Positions 1-8,768 of a stretch of DNA of 64,000 bases are shown one piece after another (position 1 is the stretch's first letter; each line of letters starts with the position of its first letter). A program made the translations under genes and the position numbers. Below the pieces are notes generated by a model, which searched no databases, was not told where the DNA came from, and saw only the letters and a program-made list of their open reading frames with translations. The stretch comes from Rossellomorea aquimaris (GTDB lineage Bacteria > Bacillota > Bacilli > Bacillales > Fictibacillaceae): assembly GCA_020524245.1 (NCBI GenBank), contig JAIVLN010000007.1, forward strand, positions 81,643 through 145,642, in the 5' to 3' direction.

Positions 1-318
1 GTAAAATTCGCCCGTGAAGCACGTGAAAAAGATAAAGGGCTTTGGGCTTATGGTGAGAATGGTACAACAAAAGGCGATTTAGACCCGAAAGAAGAAAAGG
101 CGACTGCTACAACTACAAAACCGCCTTCGTCTTCATCGTCTTCTTCTAGTAAACCACCTGCTAATACAACAACTCCACCTAGTACAGCTCCTAAACAGGA
201 ATCATTCAAGAACTGTACTGAGTTGCGAAAGGTTTACCCTAATGGTGTAGCTTCTGACCATCCGGCATATGCGTCTAAACATGACCGAGATAAAGATGGT
301 TGGGCTTGTGAAAGATAA
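1..318 (+). CDS. Secreted nuclease, C-terminal part with excalibur domain (partial)
   Basis: The reading frame is open from the first base, so the start lies outside the window. The first residues (REKDKGLW) match the end of a staphylococcal-nuclease (thermonuclease) fold. A low-complexity Ser/Pro/Thr linker follows, then a C-terminal excalibur calcium-binding motif (DRDKDGWACER). This order is typical of secreted or surface thermonuclease-like proteins of Bacillaceae. A second SNase-type protein, a lipoprotein without excalibur, lies at 46212-47030. The catalytic part cannot be seen here, so activity is inferred. Confidence 0.8.
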   Translation, partial: VKFAREAREKDKGLWAYGENGTTKGDLDPKEEKATATTTKPPSSSSSSSSKPPANTTTPPSTAPKQESFKNCTELRKVYPNGVASDHPAYASKHDRDKDGWACER

Positions 319-371
319 TTTTTAGGGTTTATTGAGGATTCTTAATATCTTCTTGAATGGGAGGATTGTGA

Positions 372-860
372 ATGCCAGTAAGCAATTCAAATATGAGAAA
401 TCCTGACTCATTTGTAATGAATGAAGATACAGTAAATATAGCTGTTGCTGATTTTTTAGAGTTTAATGGTTTCATTTGTGATCCGCCTCTAAGTGGTAGA
501 CAACCTGGGATAGATGTAAAAGCTAGAAAAAATGGGGTTAGTGTATTTGTTGAATCTAAAGGTTCACAAAAGAATGGCGCGATTAGTGACGATGAGGTGT
601 TTAATCATGGCCAAATTGTGAATCATCTAGCAAGACAAATTCACACCTTGATGAAATATGCATCGCAGTATGGTGAAAGTAGCAATCTATTCGTGTTGGC
701 AAATCCAGACATCCAAAGAATAAGAAATGAGTTTGAAAGGGTTAAGCCCATGGTTGATAAAATGCAGTTTGTTTGCTTCTGGGTACAAAAAGATAAGAGC
801 GTTCTTGTAGAAGGTCCTAAGAGTAACGAAGACCTCCTTTCTACCGTCGAATTATACTAA
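372..860 (+). CDS. Putative PD-(D/E)XK nuclease-fold protein
   Basis: 162 aa, with a good ribosome binding site (GGGAGGA) before the ATG. Residues about 46-66 read PGIDVKA followed by VFVESKG, a D-x(n)-E-x-K arrangement like the core of restriction-endonuclease-like (PD-(D/E)XK) folds such as Mrr or Holliday-junction resolvases. No partner methylase is adjacent. It could be a lone repair or defence nuclease. The assignment rests on one motif only. A convergent terminator at 866-896 ends it. Confidence 0.55.
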   Translation: MPVSNSNMRNPDSFVMNEDTVNIAVADFLEFNGFICDPPLSGRQPGIDVKARKNGVSVFVESKGSQKNGAISDDEVFNHGQIVNHLARQIHTLMKYASQYGESSNLFVLANPDIQRIRNEFERVKPMVDKMQFVCFWVQKDKSVLVEGPKSNEDLLSTVELY

Positions 861-865
861 GAGCT

Positions 866-896
866 AAGAGCTTACCTTTGGTTTAGGTAAGCTCTT
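866..896. terminator. Bidirectional terminator between convergent genes
   Basis: AAGAGCTTACC pairs perfectly with GGTAAGCTCTT around a 9-nt loop. It lies between the plus-strand nuclease-like gene and the minus-strand lipoprotein gene and can serve both. Confidence 0.75.
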
Positions 897-918
897 CTTA
901 ATCAAGCATATAAATGTT

Positions 919-1434
919 CTAATTTAATTGAAGTGAAGAGATTATTTCTGACATTTGACCAGACATGCTCTTCATATTAGATAACCTTTCTTTAAATTGT
1001 GCTTTAATATCAGGGTCACCAGACATCACCATAGGTAATTGATCAGCTATCTCTTGAGCCTCATGCACATAATCTGATTCGATCTTGTAAAGAGCTTCTA
1101 AATCTTCAGACGGAGGAAAACCTAAGTTGTTAAAAGCCGGCACCATTTCACTATCAATTCTGGAAAGTATTGTTTTTAATTCCCTCATTGCAGGTTTTCC
1201 TTCTTTTACCTCATAAGGTGAATAGGTTTTAGTAAAAATCTCAATCTCTTCTAGTACAGAGATCCATATCTCATTTACATCTAACAACCTATTAACATAC
1301 TCATTCTTTTCTTCTTTAGTGACTTCTATTGCTTCTGGTGTTTCAGATGATTTCGATTTAATATTTTTTGTCTCTTCCGAACAGCCAACTAAAGCAACTC
1401 CAATTAATAGTGGTAACGTCCACTTCTTGAACAT
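919..1434 (-). CDS. Putative lipoprotein, 171 aa
   Basis: The N-terminus is a lipoprotein signal peptide: charged MFKKW, hydrophobic core, then lipobox LVGC with Cys at about residue 18. The rest is helical and charged, with no family I recognise. The start has a GGAG ribosome binding site. It is the third gene of a minus-strand group with the 91-aa lipoprotein and a 70-aa protein upstream. The role is unknown; membrane anchoring on the outer face is expected. Confidence 0.75.
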   Translation of the reverse strand: MFKKWTLPLLIGVALVGCSEETKNIKSKSSETPEAIEVTKEEKNEYVNRLLDVNEIWISVLEEIEIFTKTYSPYEVKEGKPAMRELKTILSRIDSEMVPAFNNLGFPPSEDLEALYKIESDYVHEAQEIADQLPMVMSGDPDIKAQFKERLSNMKSMSGQMSEIISSLQLN

Positions 1435-1468
1435 GAATTCATCTCCTGAATAGTGAGTAATAAAATAT

Positions 1469-1744
1469 TTAATTCATATCCAGTATCCATTTAATGTCGA
1501 ACATATCATCTGATAAAAGTTCTTGATTATAGTACAAATCTTCAACAGTGAATTCTAATTCGTCTACTCGCTCAGTTAATTCAGCTTCTTCTAAATCTTT
1601 TAGTTTTTTGCGCAGAGATTTATTGTCTTCCTCTAATTCACTGATTCTCCTTTCAAGATCATCATAATGAGTAGAAGTTTGTTGAGAAGTACATCCTGTC
1701 AATAGTGAAAAACCCAACATTACAATTATTGTATTTCTTAGCAT
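1469..1744 (-). CDS. Small coiled-coil lipoprotein, 91 aa
   Basis: Signal peptide with lipobox LLTGC (Cys about residue 18), then a heptad-like Leu/Glu/Lys-rich segment predicted to be a coiled coil. It lies just upstream of the 171-aa lipoprotein, 34 nt apart, and is probably co-transcribed. The start has AGGAGAG. Small coiled-coil lipoproteins sometimes act in surface or entry exclusion, but nothing in the sequence proves that. Confidence 0.7.
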   Translation of the reverse strand: MLRNTIIVMLGFSLLTGCTSQQTSTHYDDLERRISELEEDNKSLRKKLKDLEEAELTERVDELEFTVEDLYYNQELLSDDMFDIKWILDMN

Positions 1745-1791
1745 CTCAAAAATCTCTCCTATTTTTGAATAATAAGGATGTTAAGAACAAA

Positions 1792-2004
1792 TTAGGCATT
1801 AAATTTTGAAACATCATAACCTTTACCTTCCAATAAACTTAATACGTCTTTTACATCTTCTTCTTCAATATTTATTTTTAAATCCCTCATATATGGATTA
1901 CCTATCTCATCACCTTTGGTGTAAGGGTTTCTTTCACCTTTTTCTAATTCAGGTTTGAACATTTTTATAGCTGTTAATTCAAACATAAATACACTTGTTT
2001 TCAA
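1792..2004 (-). CDS. Hypothetical protein, 70 aa
   Basis: I choose the TTG at 2004 because AAGGAG lies 8 nt before it; a GTG at 2013 overlaps that site. No known domain. The C-terminus (EEDVKDVLSLLEGKGYDV) looks like a helix-turn-strand. It is first in the minus-strand group leading into two lipoproteins. Confidence 0.55.
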   Translation of the reverse strand: MKTSVFMFELTAIKMFKPELEKGERNPYTKGDEIGNPYMRDLKINIEEEDVKDVLSLLEGKGYDVSKFNA

Positions 2005-2013
2005 GTTTATCAC

Positions 2014-2433
2014 TCCTTCTCAAATACAATTTTTTAAGCCGAATACTTTCTTTATATTTAAATTATAGAGATTAACTAGACTTAATTGTATAAATTTTCT
2101 CTTAAAATGGAAAATAAAGTTATTCAGTAAGTTATTAAATTTTGATATAATTTCCAATAAGAGATAATATTCCTATAAATTAATTAGGACTTATGCTCTA
2201 ATTACTCTAATCTAGATAAACATTTAATTTATTCCTAGCAATTCCTATGATAAAATTTATGGATTTTTATTAACTTCATTAAGAAATTAGAGATTTTAAG
2301 ATAAAATATATAATGATTATTAATTAAATTAGAGGTAAAAGTATCGAAAACGAAACATCCAATTCTGTGAATACTCTATTCTTTGAATAGAACTTCTAAA
2401 TGAGGGAATAGACGAATTTATAAGGAGTGATGG
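2014..2433. other. AT-rich divergent intergenic region
   Basis: About 420 bp between divergent genes, strongly AT-rich with several TATAAT-like hexamers near 2050-2340. It presumably holds promoters for the minus-strand lipoprotein group and for the gene at 2434. I see no clear inverted repeat or RNA gene. Confidence 0.5.
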
Positions 2434-2787
2434 ATGTTGTTACATAAGGAGCGTCTATTAATGGAAATTAATTACATAAAAAATGTATTTAGAAAAGTAT
2501 ATGAATATGATTGGAACAAAGATCAAGTGGTAGTTCTTTATTATCTATTAGAAGAACACTATTCACATAAAAGAGATGAGAAAGAAAACGGAGTACGCTT
2601 AGAGTGTCTAAGTACTCAATATGAAAAATACCCTTCTACAATGTTTGCGAACTCATTCGTTCAACTTCTTAAAGATGAAGGTACACAAGATGAGTGTTTT
2701 TATATAACCAAAGAAGCAAAAGATAAAATACTTAAAGCAGAGGATTTAAGTGAAATAGATCCATCTGAGTTAACCTTAGCGGAATAA
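2434..2787 (+). CDS. Hypothetical protein, 117 aa
   Basis: The ATG at 2434 follows AAGGAGTGA. An in-frame ATG at 2461, with AAGGAG before it, is a possible alternative start. The protein is acidic and helical and matches no family I recognise. The gene stands alone ahead of leader copy 1. Confidence 0.6.
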   Translation: MLLHKERLLMEINYIKNVFRKVYEYDWNKDQVVVLYYLLEEHYSHKRDEKENGVRLECLSTQYEKYPSTMFANSFVQLLKDEGTQDECFYITKEAKDKILKAEDLSEIDPSELTLAE

Positions 2788-2796
2788 TGACAGTTA

Positions 2797-2970
2797 TTGC
2801 TTACAAATGGAAATTCAAGTATAATTTAGGCATACTGAATTACCTTTATTTTCTTTTGTGAGCGACCTAACTGGTCAGCTATGATTACTAATTAATATCG
2901 AGAGTCTTTCTAGGCTCAGACAAAGTACACTTTGTGTGCAATTAGTCTGTACCTAGAAAGGCTCTTTTTT
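2797..2970 (+). ncRNA. Repeated attenuator-like leader, copy 1 (with promoter)
   Basis: The promoter TTGCTT (2797-2802), 17 nt, TATAAT (2820-2825) starts a leader. Hairpin 1 (2861-2880) is AGC-GACC / GGTC-A-GCT with one bulged A. The terminator hairpin pairs 2902-2914 with 2952-2964 (13 bp, one G-U), followed by six T. The 5' arm can alternatively fold alone (GAGTC / GGCTC, 2902-2917). The AGC/GCT closing pairs differ from other copies but stay complementary. It precedes the operon starting at 3054. Confidence 0.8.
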
Positions 2971-3053
2971 CATTTCTAGGGGGTGATTAGTGTGTAGAGC
3001 ATATGTTAACGATTAGTCTTCAAGTTAAAGAATTCTTGAAAGGGTGTGTTTTC

Positions 3054-3602
3054 GTGGAAAATGGTGAATTTAAGGTAACTTGTTTTACTGGACTATCACC
3101 AGAAAGAATGAAGGGTGCATTAAAGGGGCTACATTTTAAAGATGTAAAAGGTAGTTATCAATGGGAATTGGATGGGCATGTCTTCCGAATTGAGCCGTTT
3201 CAGAATCAACCAAGATACGATAACGTTTTTGGTTATCGCGTCTATTTTAATGGATCAATTGATGGTGCCGCTTACTTATTCGATTTGTCATTAGGCTATC
3301 TTGAGCCAAAGATTACTGGTCTTGAATACAACATGCCTCATGGGAAAAAGAGCAGGTATGACTGGATTAAAGACTTAAGTAGTCGAAGGACTTATTTGAA
3401 ATCAAGCAGGATGGGTCTCTTTAAGAAGGGGAAAACAGGGATTGTCGTTTTAGATGACCTCGTTAATCTACAAATTAGACCAGCAAAGAAAGAATCATTA
3501 AAACTAATAGAGGGTTTGAAAGAGATCGATTTCATTCGTGATGAGTTATCACCACAAGAATTCGATCTTTTTTCATGCTCAGAAGAGGGAGCAGTTGTAT
3601 GA
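3054..3602 (+). CDS. Hypothetical protein, 182 aa, first gene after leader copy 1
   Basis: I prefer the GTG at 3054 over the upstream ATG at 3003. TTCTTGAAAGGGTG directly precedes it and the same string precedes the starts at 9895, 10300, 18194 and 62867. No known domain. The sequence is mixed alpha/beta. It overlaps the next gene by ATGA, indicating translational coupling. Confidence 0.65.
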   Translation: MENGEFKVTCFTGLSPERMKGALKGLHFKDVKGSYQWELDGHVFRIEPFQNQPRYDNVFGYRVYFNGSIDGAAYLFDLSLGYLEPKITGLEYNMPHGKKSRYDWIKDLSSRRTYLKSSRMGLFKKGKTGIVVLDDLVNLQIRPAKKESLKLIEGLKEIDFIRDELSPQEFDLFSCSEEGAVV

Positions 3603-4015
3603 AGCCAATTACATTTCATTGTGGAAGAACAGAGTACACCATTACCGAACAAGGTCTTATGAAGAATGGTGAGCTAAAAGAAGAAGGAAAAGTATTCATT
3701 TTCAACCTTATCTTTGGCCAACCAGCCTGGTTCATCATTAAGAAAGGGGACCACTTTCCTCCAGTTTACGTACAGACAGATCCTGTCACGTCGTTGCTGC
3801 CAATCTATGAACACTTTGATGGGGAATCGAATCCTCAGAAAGATGTTTATATCCTGGAGTTTCGAAAGCATGGAGAAAGGTTCTCGCGTATCTTCAAATG
3901 TTTAGCGGTTGATACGGAACATGCTGAAGAACTATTAAGGCTGAAGTACTCAAAAGAGAAAGCTGATGTTCTAAGTAATAAGAAAAGCGAATTAAGCTTT
4001 GCGGAAGGTATGTAA
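3599..4015 (+). CDS. Hypothetical protein, 138 aa
   Basis: The start at 3599 overlaps the previous stop (ATGA) and has AGAGGGA upstream. No recognisable domain. It begins with a small beta-rich part and ends in a helical, charged tail. It belongs to the operon led by leader copy 1. Confidence 0.65.
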   Translation: MKPITFHCGRTEYTITEQGLMKNGELKEEGKVFIFNLIFGQPAWFIIKKGDHFPPVYVQTDPVTSLLPIYEHFDGESNPQKDVYILEFRKHGERFSRIFKCLAVDTEHAEELLRLKYSKEKADVLSNKKSELSFAEGM

Positions 4016-4079
4016 CTAATCATTTAAAGCAGCTAACGCTCAAAGATCTTCAGCTGCCAAATCAAAGGGAGGATTATAT

Positions 4080-4208
4080 ATGTATTGTGATTTCTGTTCT
4101 AAAAAGTTAAACAAAGGTGACCAATTCAAAATGAAAGGTCCATTGGAGGGAACCACACTCATTATTTGTAAACCTTGTAACGAAAAGCAAGACAAGGAAG
4201 ATGAGTAA
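4080..4208 (+). CDS. Small zinc-ribbon-like protein, 42 aa
   Basis: Begins MYCDFCSKKL and has a second pair ICKPC near residue 30: two CxxC knuckles typical of a zinc ribbon. AAAGGGAGG precedes the ATG. It overlaps the next gene by TAATG. Such proteins may bind nucleic acid or a partner; the role is unknown. Confidence 0.65.
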   Translation: MYCDFCSKKLNKGDQFKMKGPLEGTTLIICKPCNEKQDKEDE

Positions 4209-4387
4209 TGGGTCTAAATGTAGTCGTAATTAATCATGGGAATTGTAACTATTGTGTCCAATTGAGTGATGAAACCCAAGTAAAACCTACAAGGTTTCTT
4301 GATAATGCAGTTCGTGAAGCGGTTCAACTTGCTAACACAAGTGGTCTTCCAGCTTCTCAGATTGTATATGAAGAAAGATTAATTTAA
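4208..4387 (+). CDS. Hypothetical protein, 59 aa
   Basis: The start overlaps the stop of the zinc-ribbon gene (TAATG), which supports coupled translation. It encodes a 59-aa acidic protein with Cys at CNYC and no known family. Confidence 0.55.
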   Translation: MGLNVVVINHGNCNYCVQLSDETQVKPTRFLDNAVREAVQLANTSGLPASQIVYEERLI

Positions 4388-4399
4388 GGGGAGATCGAT

Positions 4400-4864
4400 A
4401 TGAGTTATAAATATGGTGAATTGAGGTGGCAGCCTGTAGAGGTAACCACTCTTGGTGAGTTAGAGGACAATGAGTTATACGCATTTAAGACCACTGATTT
4501 TCGAACCTATAACTTTGCTTTTGCCACAATGAAAGTAACAAATAGAGGGGGTAAAATCGGTGGATGTATTGTTCGATTCCATGACCACGATTTTCAGGAG
4601 AAACAAGAGACTTGCACCAAGATGGAATTTCCTGCAGAGTCAGCCATTGTATATCTAACATTGGACAAGGTTGAGGAATATAGGGATGTATTTACAGTCC
4701 TTGAAGAACTTGAAGTTGAAGTTTTCATAGAGATCTGTGTCGGGTTGTATGAGGCATCACAAACATTACTAAAAAGACCTCAGTACGCATACTACAGCGA
4801 TGCGTTCATTAATGTTCAACACGAAGATACATTGGAGTTGAACTACTCTGCACTATTAACTTAA
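4400..4864 (+). CDS. Hypothetical protein, 154 aa
   Basis: AAGGGGAG precedes the ATG. Mixed alpha/beta acidic protein, no known domain. Last gene before the small hairpin at 4877-4911. Confidence 0.6.
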   Translation: MSYKYGELRWQPVEVTTLGELEDNELYAFKTTDFRTYNFAFATMKVTNRGGKIGGCIVRFHDHDFQEKQETCTKMEFPAESAIVYLTLDKVEEYRDVFTVLEELEVEVFIEICVGLYEASQTLLKRPQYAYYSDAFINVQHEDTLELNYSALLT

Positions 4865-4876
4865 ATCAAACTATTA

Positions 4877-4911
4877 GAGAGATAGCCATTATACAATGTG
4901 CTATCTCTTTT
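4877..4911 (+). terminator. Terminator-like hairpin just upstream of the next gene
   Basis: AGAGATAGC pairs with GCTATCTCT and is followed by a T run. It lies between genes and only about 18 nt before the next start, so it could end the upstream unit or attenuate the next gene. Confidence 0.65.
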
Positions 4912-4928
4912 ATTTGGGAGCTGATTAC

Positions 4929-5093
4929 ATGGCATTAGACATGGAAAGTGCCAAGATCTATAAGAAAGTGGTTATGGCAAAGTCGCCATATGAAGCGTTC
5001 ACAATTGTGGAACGACTGGAACCTAATGTAGCCAAGCGGATACTCATGTCTATGGTACTGAACCAGTCAAAGGACAATAATCAAACCAATTAG
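4929..5093 (+). CDS. Hypothetical protein, 54 aa
   Basis: Start chosen at 4929 because GGGAGCTG lies just upstream, after the terminator hairpin. Small helical protein of unknown role. Confidence 0.55.
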   Translation: MALDMESAKIYKKVVMAKSPYEAFTIVERLEPNVAKRILMSMVLNQSKDNNQTN

Positions 5094-5104
5094 GAGAGGA
5101 TATT

Positions 5105-5347
5105 ATGCCGAGAAGTTATCGAGCAAATAACAAGAGATTAATAAACCGTTCAGGGAATGGCCGTTTTCGGAAAACGACTTTAAACGATTTTGGAATAGGG
5201 ACAAACGAATTACAAGAAGGTAGAGCGATATGTGCAGATTGTGGATATGGTTCTGATGATTGTAAACCGTGGTACCCAATTCTAAAAACCGGTTATTGTC
5301 CGGAATGTAGAAGTCAGAAGAAAAAGGAATTAAACCAAGATGATTAG
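5105..5347 (+). CDS. Zinc-ribbon protein, 80 aa
   Basis: An N-terminal basic region (PRSYRANNKRLINR) is followed by CADCGYG and CPECRS, two CxxC knuckles. This could be a small nucleic-acid-binding protein. GGAGAGG precedes the ATG. It overlaps the next gene by 8 nt. Confidence 0.65.
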   Translation: MPRSYRANNKRLINRSGNGRFRKTTLNDFGIGTNELQEGRAICADCGYGSDDCKPWYPILKTGYCPECRSQKKKELNQDD

Positions 5348-5654
5348 GCTTACTTATGATCAATGGCTTGCAAGAGTAAGCATGTTATATGCCTATGATG
5401 AGTGTCATTCACTACCGATAGAACCTTTCTTCAATTATGAGCACCATTGGAACATGGCTAGAATCTTTATGTTCAATGTAGATTGTCTTAAAGAGCACAT
5501 GGATCCTAGAGAGGTTGATATCTATTACTTAGAGGAACATCCCGAGGTAGTTCTAAGATTGCAAGAGGAAGTGTATCTCAATGCACCAGAGGAGTATAAA
5601 CACTTTCTCGAATCATTAAACGTGTGGAATGAACTGGTTCAAAAGGTTTCTTAA
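5340..5654 (+). CDS. Hypothetical protein, 104 aa
   Basis: Overlaps the zinc-ribbon gene, AAGGA upstream. Helical and acidic, rich in Tyr and His. No family recognised. Confidence 0.6.
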   Translation: MIRLTYDQWLARVSMLYAYDECHSLPIEPFFNYEHHWNMARIFMFNVDCLKEHMDPREVDIYYLEEHPEVVLRLQEEVYLNAPEEYKHFLESLNVWNELVQKVS

Positions 5655-5667
5655 TTAAATCTAAAAT

Positions 5668-5744
5668 AAGGGAGGGATATCCCTTTCGCATCTTGTGGCG
5701 AGAGGGGTATTCCCTCTTGTTACATTTTGTGATTGGGTCCAATT
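5668..5744 (+). promoter_or_regulatory. Second-type leader with alternating G/C arms (copy A)
   Basis: The arms are AAGGGAGGG (5668-5676), CCCTTTCGC (5681-5689), GCGAGAGGGG (5698-5707), TTCCCTCTT (5710-5718) and the start-proximal TTGGGT (5733-5738). The second and third form a 9-bp hairpin; the first or last G-rich arm can pair with the fourth. The layout and much of the sequence recur at 57958-58023 and 19128-19206. Switching between pairings could expose or hide the weak ribosome binding site. The mechanism is inferred. Confidence 0.6.
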
Positions 5745-7466
5745 ATGCAAATGTTTGAAGATATTATTAGTCGGTTGAGAGAGCAATATCTTAATGAGGA
5801 CTACCCTAGCCATCTATTGATGTACAGTGGAGGAAAAGATTCTTCGTTACTATTGAGTTTAATGTGGGTTATGCTTCGTTCACTTAAGCCTGAACAACGT
5901 TCAAAGCCTGTTCACGTTATTTCTTCTGAAACGAAGGTGGAAACACCTGTCATGACGAAGTATTTAAGAAATGCAATGAAGACGATACAGATGAAAGCGA
6001 ACAACGAGCTCCTGGATGACCAAGGCAACACCGTTGTCAAAGCCCATTTAGTACAGCCTGAAATGAAACGATCAATGTTTTATCGATTACTAGGCAGAGG
6101 AAATCCAATTCCTACTGCGAAGTCACGGTCTAAATGGTGTGTCCAGAGCCTCAAGATTGAGCCTACAACCAGAAAAATTAAAGAAATACTTGAGGATAGC
6201 ATGAGGAATGAAGGTGCTTTAAAAACAAATGCATATGATTGTCTCATGCATTTGGGCGTCAGGAGTTCGGAGTCAGAGTCTAGGAAACGTAGTATGCTGC
6301 GCCATCAAACGGATGGTAATGAGTATTTTGCGAAACACGGTACATTCTCAAACATCTTATGTACTCACAATATAAAGGATGTCACGACCGATGAGGTATG
6401 GTTTTTCTTGATGGATTATGAGTACCTTCCATTTGGCGTTAAAGTCATTGACCTCAAAGAAACCTACGGGGAATCTTTTTTAGAGTGTGGAATAAAGCAT
6501 GAGGGTGAAGGGAAGTCCTGTGGTGGATCACGTACCGGTTGTTTTCTTTGTGGTATGGTCAAAGCTGAGGATCCTATGCTACTTGGATTAATTAGCGAAG
6601 GATATGATTCATACAAACATCTTCTTGAATGGAAGAAGCTTTTACTCGCTATGCGAAATGATGTACGCTATCGCGAGTTACTACCTCGTCAACAATACCG
6701 AAAGCAGGAACAAAAGCTTCAAGAACAAAGAGATGCTCAACAGCAAGTAGGATTGTTTGATGAAGGTGAATACTCAAATAAGCATTATTACGAGAGTTTT
6801 GAGCGAGCAAACTATGAATATGCCCCAGGTGCCATGACTGTTGAAGGTAGAAAGCTTTTGCTCGAATCACTACTCTTTATCCAGGAGGAAATGGATGAAC
6901 TCTTGATTGAAGAGGATGAGATTCGAGCTATCCTTAATTGTTGGCAGCTGGATGGCGTAACAGTGGAGCGTGAAGAACTGATACCGAAATGGTTTCAATA
7001 TGACGGAGCTCTTGTGTTACGACCTGATGGTAAGTTGAATCGTAAGGAAACAACGACTATAACTCCAGTATATAAAGTGAAAATCGAGTTTAATACCGGG
7101 GAATCAAGTATGATTGATTTCTTACGGGAGAGACAACGTTTTACGGGAAGGAGTTTGTTCTACTTCCCTGAATATGAAGAGTACCCGGATCCAGGACTAG
7201 TTTACAATTACGCGACTTTTTTAGTGTGTAGTCCTGGAATAAACTCCATGGAAGAAGCTAAAGAGTATGTTTGTGATTGGCTTGGATGGGGTCCGAAATA
7301 TGGAGCCAGCAGCCGCTCTTTTAAAATGGGTGCTAATTATCTTTTGTTAACCGCTGTAAGAGATGCCGTTAAGCATACTCTTGAGCGTAATCAGGGAAAA
7401 GATGAAAATCCATTAAAAATTGAGGTTAGCGAAAATTCAGAGGGGCAGTGTGAGTTAGCTATATAA
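5745..7466 (+). CDS. DndC-like PP-loop protein (PAPS reductase family)
   Basis: 573 aa. The PP-loop SGGKDSS at residues 28-34 binds ATP in the adenine-nucleotide alpha-hydrolase fold. The motif LGVRSSES and a cysteine cluster (C259, C266, C269 in GKSCGG and GCFLCG) match DndC-like proteins of DNA phosphorothioation, where the cysteines can hold an Fe-S cluster. The C-terminal third is extra. No dndB/D/E homologue lies nearby, so it may act in another sulfur or nucleotide modification. The ATG at 5745 is chosen because it aligns with the homologous leader at 58024. Confidence 0.75.
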   Translation: MQMFEDIISRLREQYLNEDYPSHLLMYSGGKDSSLLLSLMWVMLRSLKPEQRSKPVHVISSETKVETPVMTKYLRNAMKTIQMKANNELLDDQGNTVVKAHLVQPEMKRSMFYRLLGRGNPIPTAKSRSKWCVQSLKIEPTTRKIKEILEDSMRNEGALKTNAYDCLMHLGVRSSESESRKRSMLRHQTDGNEYFAKHGTFSNILCTHNIKDVTTDEVWFFLMDYEYLPFGVKVIDLKETYGESFLECGIKHEGEGKSCGGSRTGCFLCGMVKAEDPMLLGLISEGYDSYKHLLEWKKLLLAMRNDVRYRELLPRQQYRKQEQKLQEQRDAQQQVGLFDEGEYSNKHYYESFERANYEYAPGAMTVEGRKLLLESLLFIQEEMDELLIEEDEIRAILNCWQLDGVTVEREELIPKWFQYDGALVLRPDGKLNRKETTTITPVYKVKIEFNTGESSMIDFLRERQRFTGRSLFYFPEYEEYPDPGLVYNYATFLVCSPGINSMEEAKEYVCDWLGWGPKYGASSRSFKMGANYLLLTAVRDAVKHTLERNQGKDENPLKIEVSENSEGQCELAI

Positions 7467-7471
7467 GTTAT

Positions 7472-7502
7472 AAACCCTGTAGGCTACATGTCTATAGGGT
7501 TT
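7472..7502 (+). terminator. Hairpin after the DndC-like gene
   Basis: AAACCCTGTAG pairs with CTATAGGGTTT over 11 bp with one G-U. It lies 6 nt after the stop codon. The T run is short (TTT), so it is a moderate terminator. Confidence 0.6.
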
Positions 7503-7571
7503 GAATACTCAAAATTTCACGAGTAGAGAAGAGCGTAGTATTAATTAATTACAGGAGAGGTGTAATATTAC

Positions 7572-8768
7572 ATGAGTGATCAGTGTAAGGTATTCATTAG
7601 TTCTGCTTATGACAATGATTTAAAGCCATTAAGAACAGATCTTGCTGAAGAATTAAGAAATAGTGGCCACGTTCCCCTTTTATTTGAAGAAAACTTTGGT
7701 TATTGGGGAGAGGACACAATTGAAAAATGTATTAGCAAGGTCATGGAATCAGATATTATGATTTTACTTCTCACAGAGCGTAGTGGTTCCTTTACTGAAA
7801 AGGATGATAAAGTTACAGCTACATATGTAGAATTTTACCAAGCTTTAAAAAGTGGAAAATTGGTAATTCCTTTTGTGAAAAAGGATATGGCTGAACTCTA
7901 TCGTGAACAAATTAAACATTTTATCAAAAAGGAAATAGACAAATTTATTGAGTCTAATGGATTTGAACCAGAACACACATTTGATGTAATGCCAGCAGTA
8001 AGAGAGTATATGCATGAACATCAAGAGACATTATTGAGTGCTTTTGAAAAGGTTGATGACTATGTGTGGTCCTTTCTATATGATGTGGATCAAAATAGTG
8101 CCTGGATGTATCCAATCGAAATCGCCCGCTCCGAAGATACCTATATCGCTATTAAACAATACTTAAGTGAATTCGTTAAACACGGGTTGTTTTATATCCC
8201 ATTAAGAAATGACCTTGAAGAGAATGCCAAAAAGTCATCTTTGTTCTTAGATTACCGAGAATTTACTTTGGATTTAATGAGTTCAATTAAAAATGGGTCT
8301 GTAGATAAAGATATACTCCTTTCTAAGTTGATTGGGAGGTTAGAGGGCGGAGAAGTAGACAATCGTGATAGTCCTTATTTCTCAAAAAAACTTGGTGAAA
8401 TTGAAGATTGCAGTGGGATAACCCTTTACAAAAGAAGAGATGATAAAATGGTTTGTGTATCCTACGACGGATCTACAACACCAACTAAAGAATATGCTTT
8501 AAATGATGACTCTTCTTTTGTAGTTGCTGCATACAATGAAGATAAAGCGAATGAAATACTCTACTTTGAAGAGAATAAAAGTCAACTTTACATGACAAGG
8601 AAAGTAGGAGAATATGTATTAACTTGTCATTACAAATTAGTCGGTGATTGGAACGAGAGAAAGGTAGAAGTATATGAAAAGCAACTGTTTTCTGTTATAA
8701 TTGACATGAGGACAAGACTTTACCTTGACTTCGTAATTAAAATGATTGGAGGGATGGAGAATGAATAA
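7572..8768 (+). CDS. DUF4062/TIR-like domain protein, possible defence effector
   Basis: 398 aa. The N-terminus CKVFISSAYDNDLKPLR fits the DUF4062 signature (KVFISSTF..DL..ER), a TIR-like fold found in many prokaryotic immune proteins. The following ESDIMILLLTERSG strand-loop and the nearby glutamates fit that fold. The C-terminal about 230 residues are unrecognised and may sense a trigger. ATGA-like overlap with the small gene at 8761 suggests a two-gene unit. A bare TIR-like enzyme would hydrolyse NAD; the active site cannot be proven here. Confidence 0.65.
   Translation: MSDQCKVFISSAYDNDLKPLRTDLAEELRNSGHVPLLFEENFGYWGEDTIEKCISKVMESDIMILLLTERSGSFTEKDDKVTATYVEFYQALKSGKLVIPFVKKDMAELYREQIKHFIKKEIDKFIESNGFEPEHTFDVMPAVREYMHEHQETLLSAFEKVDDYVWSFLYDVDQNSAWMYPIEIARSEDTYIAIKQYLSEFVKHGLFYIPLRNDLEENAKKSSLFLDYREFTLDLMSSIKNGSVDKDILLSKLIGRLEGGEVDNRDSPYFSKKLGEIEDCSGITLYKRRDDKMVCVSYDGSTTPTKEYALNDDSSFVVAAYNEDKANEILYFEENKSQLYMTRKVGEYVLTCHYKLVGDWNERKVEVYEKQLFSVIIDMRTRLYLDFVIKMIGGMENE

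Noticed and set aside
3392..3652. Minus-strand ORF inside the 3054 gene
   Set aside because: It overlaps a better plus-strand gene, has no ribosome binding site and no protein-like composition.
5668..5744. Leader peptide in the second leader family
   Set aside because: AAGGGAGG looks like a ribosome binding site, but no start codon lies at the right distance in any of the three copies.
5745..7466. A complete Dnd phosphorothioation system
   Set aside because: Only a DndC-like protein is present; dndB, dndD and dndE are not in the window.
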